Source of the DNA: an uncultured Lachnospiraceae bacterium
Lineage (GTDB): Bacteria; Bacillota; Clostridia; Lachnospirales; Lachnospiraceae
DNA length: 64,000 bases
Assembly: GCA_910580195.1 (NCBI GenBank)
Contig: CAJTWA010000011.1
Coordinates: 24,073 to 88,072 of the forward strand
Reading direction: 5' to 3'
Numbering within the stretch: the stretch's first letter is position 1; each line of letters opens with the position of its first letter. Shown here one piece after another: positions 60,040 to 64,000 of the stretch. Position numbers and translations under genes: made by a program. The notes beneath the pieces are model-generated. The model was not told the origin of the DNA. It worked only from the letters and a program-made list of their open reading frames with translations, and searched no databases.

Positions 60040-62501
60040 AAACCATTACAAAGCTGGCAGCCAGCAATTTAAGGCAGAACCGCACCAGAAGCATTTTAAT
60101 TGCCTTGTCTGTTTTTTTAAGCACATTCCTGCTGACAGTGATTGCTGAATTTGGCAATGGGCTGGTATCCCACAACCGCGCGAACGCAGGGAAAATCGCA
60201 GGGAATTTCTGCGGGCAGTTCAATTCCGTCACGGAAGAGCAGTATGGGGCCATAACAAAGCGCAGTGAATTTATTGCCGTGGGCAGGATGGCTAGGGCAG
60301 CAGAGGCAGAGGGGGAAGGGGCAAAGTTAGGGCTTCTTTGGATGGATCCGCAGGCAGCAGAAAATGTGAACCTCCCAGACGCCGTGGCGGAAGGCCGGCT
60401 GCCGGAGGCCGGCCATGAACTGGCTGCTTCTAAGGAATTTTTTGAAAAAGCAGGGTTTTCGGACCCAAAGCTGGGGGATACGGTCACGTTGTCCGTCCGC
60501 AGGGATTTGGCAAGTAAATTTATGGAGCAGGAATTTACCGTTTGCGGGATTTTAAGGCCGAGCGACGCCAGCGGTTTCCAGAAATCCTTCCAAGGCTATG
60601 TATCGGGGGAATTTTATGGAAGCCTGTTCCCAGAAGGCCAGCGCAGCTACACCGTGAATTTCCGGCTCAATGAATCCGTGGCAATCAATGCAGACATTGG
60701 GGAAGAAGTGCTGAAGGAGCTGGGCGCCCTCTGCGGGATTGAGGAACAACATGTTTCCAAGAACCATGCCTACCTGATGTGGGCCTATGACCCGGGGACG
60801 GAAACAATGATGGCCTGCATTGGGATTTCCCTGATTGTCATCCTTGTTTCCGTTGTGGTAATTTATAATATTTTCCAAGTAGGGATTGTGCAGAAAATTC
60901 AGGAATATGGGAAAATAAAGGCTTTGGGCGCAACGAAAAAACAATTGAAACAGCTCATCTTCCGGGAAGGGATGGCCTTGGCTGCCATCGGCATCCCCCT
61001 TGGCCTTGCCGCAGGGTCTGCGGCGGCCGTATTGCTGTTTCGGCAGTTTGTGCTTGGGAGTGGAGAAATGATACAAGACGTGGATTTTGTCCAAGTAAAT
61101 GTGGTTTCTGTGCCAGTGCTGCTCCTTGCCGCCCTGATTGCATGGCTTACCGTATGGCTGGCGCTGAAAAAGCCTATGCGCCTTGTAGCTTCCATTTCCC
61201 CGGTGGAGGCCGTCCGCTATCAGGAAAATACCAAGGCCAAAAGGGCTGCCCGCAAGGGAAAAAAGAACGTCACCGTGCTTGGCATGACATGTGCAAGCCT
61301 GCAGGCAAACCGGAAACGCACCCTTGCAACAATCCTTACCATGGGGCTTTCCTGCGTCCTGTTTGTGGTCCTTTCCAACTTTGCCGGAAATATAGACGTT
61401 GCATTTGAAGCGCGGGCGCAGGTGGAATATGGGCAGTTTTTTTTAACCATTGACTATTCCTTGGCAGACAAGGCATACCCAGAAAATAATTTAGGTGAAA
61501 TCCAGAAAAACAACCCTCTGGGCAAGGAGTTCCAAGAAAAATTGAAAAGCATCCCGGGCGTCACCAAGGTCTGGAAACGGGCAGTATTCCCAGCCATAAA
61601 GGAGGAGAACCCCTTGGATGAAGACAGCCAGCCCTTGGAGGGAGGGGGCTCCATGGTGGCGGTCTGCGTGCTGGACCGGGAAGAGTTTGAGCTTTATGGC
61701 ATATCAGGCGCCCTTGGGACGGTGGATTACGGCCAAGTGGCGGCAGAAGATGGGATTTTGTATGGCTATTCCCACTTTTTAGAACAGGAAGGTTACACAT
61801 TGGGGGAGGAAATTAAGCTGGAGGTGCAGGCCCCTGACGGGAAGGCGCTGCCTTTCACCGCAGAGCTTGTGGGATCTTTCGGCCATGCCCCAGCCATGTG
61901 GGCCATTACGGAGGATACTTGGGAAAAAATAAACGCAGAAGGGGAATTTGAAGAAAGCCTTTGGGTGGATTGTGAGGAACAGGCGAAGCAGCAGGTAGAA
62001 GCGCAAATCCGGGAACTGGCTGCCGGCATGCCCCGTGTGCAGATGGAAACTTATAGCAGCGCCTTGTCGCAGGCGAAATACCAGACAAGGGTGATGCGGA
62101 CGGGAATCTATGCATTTATTGGGATTGTGGGGCTGATTGGGTTCCTGAACCTGGCAAATACCATTATCACAGGCATCGTCACCAGAAAACGGGAGCTTGG
62201 CGTCCTGCAGGCCGTCGGGATGACAAACCGGCAGCTAAACCAGATGCTGCAATTGGAAGGCATCCTTTTTTCCGCCGGGACAGCAGCCGTATCACTGGCC
62301 GTTGGATGCCCCTTGGGCTATGCAGTGTTCCAGTATGCCAAGAAAAATGGGATTTACGGGATGAACCATTACCATGTGCCAGTTCCAGAGATTGCCCTGA
62401 TGCTGGGGACGGTTGCGGTATTGCAGGGATTGTTGTCTTATTGCCTCAGCAGGAACCTGCGGAAGGAATCGTTGGTGGAGCGGATTAATTACCATGGGTG
62501 A
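60036..62501 (+). CDS. FtsX-like ABC permease
   Basis: An 821-residue permease with two FtsX units: helices near residues 15-35, 260-380 and 695-810, and large extracellular domains at ~50-250 and ~455-680. Such MacB-type machines move signals or peptides across the membrane, often for antimicrobial-peptide resistance. Overlaps the ATPase by four bases. A bidirectional terminator follows. Confidence 0.9.
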   Translation: MKTITKLAASNLRQNRTRSILIALSVFLSTFLLTVIAEFGNGLVSHNRANAGKIAGNFCGQFNSVTEEQYGAITKRSEFIAVGRMARAAEAEGEGAKLGLLWMDPQAAENVNLPDAVAEGRLPEAGHELAASKEFFEKAGFSDPKLGDTVTLSVRRDLASKFMEQEFTVCGILRPSDASGFQKSFQGYVSGEFYGSLFPEGQRSYTVNFRLNESVAINADIGEEVLKELGALCGIEEQHVSKNHAYLMWAYDPGTETMMACIGISLIVILVSVVVIYNIFQVGIVQKIQEYGKIKALGATKKQLKQLIFREGMALAAIGIPLGLAAGSAAAVLLFRQFVLGSGEMIQDVDFVQVNVVSVPVLLLAALIAWLTVWLALKKPMRLVASISPVEAVRYQENTKAKRAARKGKKNVTVLGMTCASLQANRKRTLATILTMGLSCVLFVVLSNFAGNIDVAFEARAQVEYGQFFLTIDYSLADKAYPENNLGEIQKNNPLGKEFQEKLKSIPGVTKVWKRAVFPAIKEENPLDEDSQPLEGGGSMVAVCVLDREEFELYGISGALGTVDYGQVAAEDGILYGYSHFLEQEGYTLGEEIKLEVQAPDGKALPFTAELVGSFGHAPAMWAITEDTWEKINAEGEFEESLWVDCEEQAKQQVEAQIRELAAGMPRVQMETYSSALSQAKYQTRVMRTGIYAFIGIVGLIGFLNLANTIITGIVTRKRELGVLQAVGMTNRQLNQMLQLEGILFSAGTAAVSLAVGCPLGYAVFQYAKKNGIYGMNHYHVPVPEIALMLGTVAVLQGLLSYCLSRNLRKESLVERINYHG

Positions 62502-62523
62502 TGGGATAGGGAAAGCGATATGA

Positions 62524-62566
62524 TGGCAAACGATTTGGGGCTGCCCTGCGTTGCCTGTGTATTGAC
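62524..62566 (+). repeat. Remnant (right end) of the structured repeat
   Basis: GCAAACGATTTGGGGCTGCCCTG then TTGCCTGTGTATTG matches the outer right end of the other copies, without the interior hairpins. Confidence 0.55.
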
Positions 62567-62584
62567 ACGCGCTAGGAATAGCAG

Positions 62585-62636
62585 CTTACAGCCTAAGATG
62601 CATTATGCCACACATCTTAGGCTGTAAGTTATATTT
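62585..62636. terminator. Bidirectional terminator between convergent genes
   Basis: CTTACAGCCTAAGATG and CATCTTAGGCTGTAAG form a 16-bp perfect stem with a 12-base loop; T-rich sequence follows on the plus strand. It abuts the stop codon of the minus-strand gene. Confidence 0.88.
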
Positions 62637-63978
62637 TTTCGTTTTCGTTTATTTGCCAATACCCTTTTTTTCTTCCGCCAATTCGCTCAATAAGGCCAAT
62701 CTTTTTTAAGTCTGCCACGGCCCTTTGCACCGTTTTATATGATACTCCTAAACGGTCAGCTATTTCAGACAATGAAATGTCCGTTTGGGCTGTGATAAGT
62801 TCTAAAACCTTCATAATCATGGCGTTTTCTTTTCGGACATTATTTGTCCTATTAAGAGTTTTAGTTGAAACTACAATAAATTTGACTGTAATATCATCCC
62901 CGAGAATATTGTATTCTGGAGCTTTAGCGCCAATCAAGCTACACGCTTCACAGATTTTTTGTATCCCACGTCCCCATGATTCTATATATCCTGCCCTGAA
63001 AAATGTGTTTGCTAAATCTGGGTTATATGGCCTAGAATTATGGGTTTTCATAAGATTTTCTGTTGTCCAGTCACTGGGGAATACGCAGGCATTGCTGATA
63101 TACATAGCTTCATCCTCAATTCTGATTTGAACTGGGATGCCGTCCTCCCATTTACAATGGATTAACGCATTGTATACGGCCTCGCGCACAGCTTCCCTTG
63201 CATATGGATATTTTTCCACCCGTATTTCCCTGTCGTAGGAAATAGAAGCTTTTAAATATTTCAAATAAATTAGTTCAACTACCCTGTCTGCAATTAGAAT
63301 TAGTGATCCTTCAACCACATCCTGATATTGGAGATCAGAACCTATTCCAAATTTTCCAATTTTCACATAGCATCCCGTAAAATAGCGTTGCGGATTACGG
63401 TAGAACAGCAAAACTGCTGCCCGTTTCAGTTTTCCATCGGCAAACAGCCCCAGTTTACGAAGCAATTCCTCGTTTGTACATTCCAGATCCTTACGCGTCA
63501 TACGTTCCGTACGGATAGCCTCACGGCGAAAAATTTCAAAACTCTCCATATCCAGATCTGAAGCAGAAATATGATCTATCGGAACTGCATCCCAACGGTA
63601 TCCTGTTTTTCTGACAAGAAATTCTGTCAATGCAGATCCACGGAGCTGTTGTTTTGTACTACCACTCCGATAATGGTACTCGCCACGGTAACTGACGGGA
63701 TAAGAACTTGGATTTACTATAATCTGAATATATTTTTTCCCATTCTCATCGAAACAATTTACGTCAGCTATAATTCCCATGGTATCCTTAATTTTATTAG
63801 GAATATCCTCAAGAAGTTTCTTGTAGCTGGCAACGCCAACAATTTTACCGTTGTCGTCAAGCCCAATATAAATGCACCCTCCTTGTGCATTGGCAAAACC
63901 GCATACCCATTTTAGATATTCATCTCTCCATGACTCTTTATATTCTACTATAAATGAGCAAATTTGAAATTTTACCAA
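62629..63978 (-). CDS. AlbA_2 (Schlafen-like) ATP-binding protein with HTH
   Basis: A ~449-residue protein. N-terminal AlbA_2 domain: VEYKESWRDEYLKWVCGFANAQGGCIYIGLDDNGKIVG. The middle has REAVYNALIHCKWEDG and GRGIQKICEACSLIG of the HATPase-like part. The C-terminus is a DeoR-type winged helix (ISLSEIADRLGVSYKTVQRAVADLKKIGLIER). It may be a DNA-binding regulator or defence-linked protein. Only TTG 63978 (no good ribosome site) precedes the domain and a stop lies six codons upstream of it, so the 5' end is uncertain. AT-rich. Confidence 0.78.
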   Translation of the reverse strand: MVKFQICSFIVEYKESWRDEYLKWVCGFANAQGGCIYIGLDDNGKIVGVASYKKLLEDIPNKIKDTMGIIADVNCFDENGKKYIQIIVNPSSYPVSYRGEYHYRSGSTKQQLRGSALTEFLVRKTGYRWDAVPIDHISASDLDMESFEIFRREAIRTERMTRKDLECTNEELLRKLGLFADGKLKRAAVLLFYRNPQRYFTGCYVKIGKFGIGSDLQYQDVVEGSLILIADRVVELIYLKYLKASISYDREIRVEKYPYAREAVREAVYNALIHCKWEDGIPVQIRIEDEAMYISNACVFPSDWTTENLMKTHNSRPYNPDLANTFFRAGYIESWGRGIQKICEACSLIGAKAPEYNILGDDITVKFIVVSTKTLNRTNNVRKENAMIMKVLELITAQTDISLSEIADRLGVSYKTVQRAVADLKKIGLIERIGGRKKGYWQINENEKI

Positions 63979-64000
63979 AGTTACTTCAAATTGCTAAAAA

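Overview
The window reads as a chromosomal segment of a Gram-positive Clostridia, most likely a Lachnospiraceae member. The evidence is the paired GlgC/GlgD, SpoVG, a DUF6465 protein, DnaD plus a DnaI-type loader, a long-form PRPP synthetase, Bce-type two-component and ABC modules, consistent AGGAGG ribosome sites and sigma-A promoters. No rRNA, tRNA, CRISPR, IS transposase or phage gene was seen.

Layout. (1) 1-1800: FRG-domain protein, probably cut by the window edge. (2) 1.9-22.3 kb: an expanded Ter (tellurium/stress) island. It holds a PRTase-TRSP protein, a StiP-PELOTA protein, a CitE-like lyase, a FAD oxidoreductase with its TetR regulator, a YceG-like/trypsin-like protease fusion, a RelBE-type toxin-antitoxin pair, a rhomboid protease, YceG, TelA, three TerD proteins, a PMCA-type Ca2+ ATPase, a HAD phosphatase and a GNAT. 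Rhomboid-YceG-TelA are translationally overlapped behind one sigma-A promoter. (3) 22.3-26.1 kb: small-RNA candidate, truncated DUF3800, purine permease, CDF exporter. (4) 26.2-35.6 kb: HPr-like protein lacking its phosphorylatable histidine, DUF6465, a receiver fused to a RelQ-like alarmone synthetase domain, then BceRS and BceAB separated by a Schlafen-type ATP-binding protein and a GNAT. (5) 35.7-50.2 kb: housekeeping genes prs, helicase loader, DnaD, murC, glgC, glgD, spoVG, uppP, pth, mfd. (6) 50.9-54.5 kb: foldase lipoprotein, ApbE, NusG domain II protein, Gx transporter. (7) 54.9-62.5 kb: a response regulator and histidine kinase split by an AbiL/RloAB-like defence pair, then an ABC transporter. 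(8) 62.6-64 kb: a second Schlafen-type ATP-binding protein.

Two patterns run across the window. First, a ~190-bp repeat with long inverted ends and paired (compensatory) base changes occurs six times between genes, plus two remnants; it looks like a mobile element that is also a structured RNA. Second, short tandem duplications (36-77 bp) are unusually common at gene starts, gene ends and linkers. Several duplicate a translation-initiation region and so create upstream micro-ORFs (stiP, citE-like gene, purine permease, terD1).

All functional calls are from motif recognition by eye; no database search or folding program was run.
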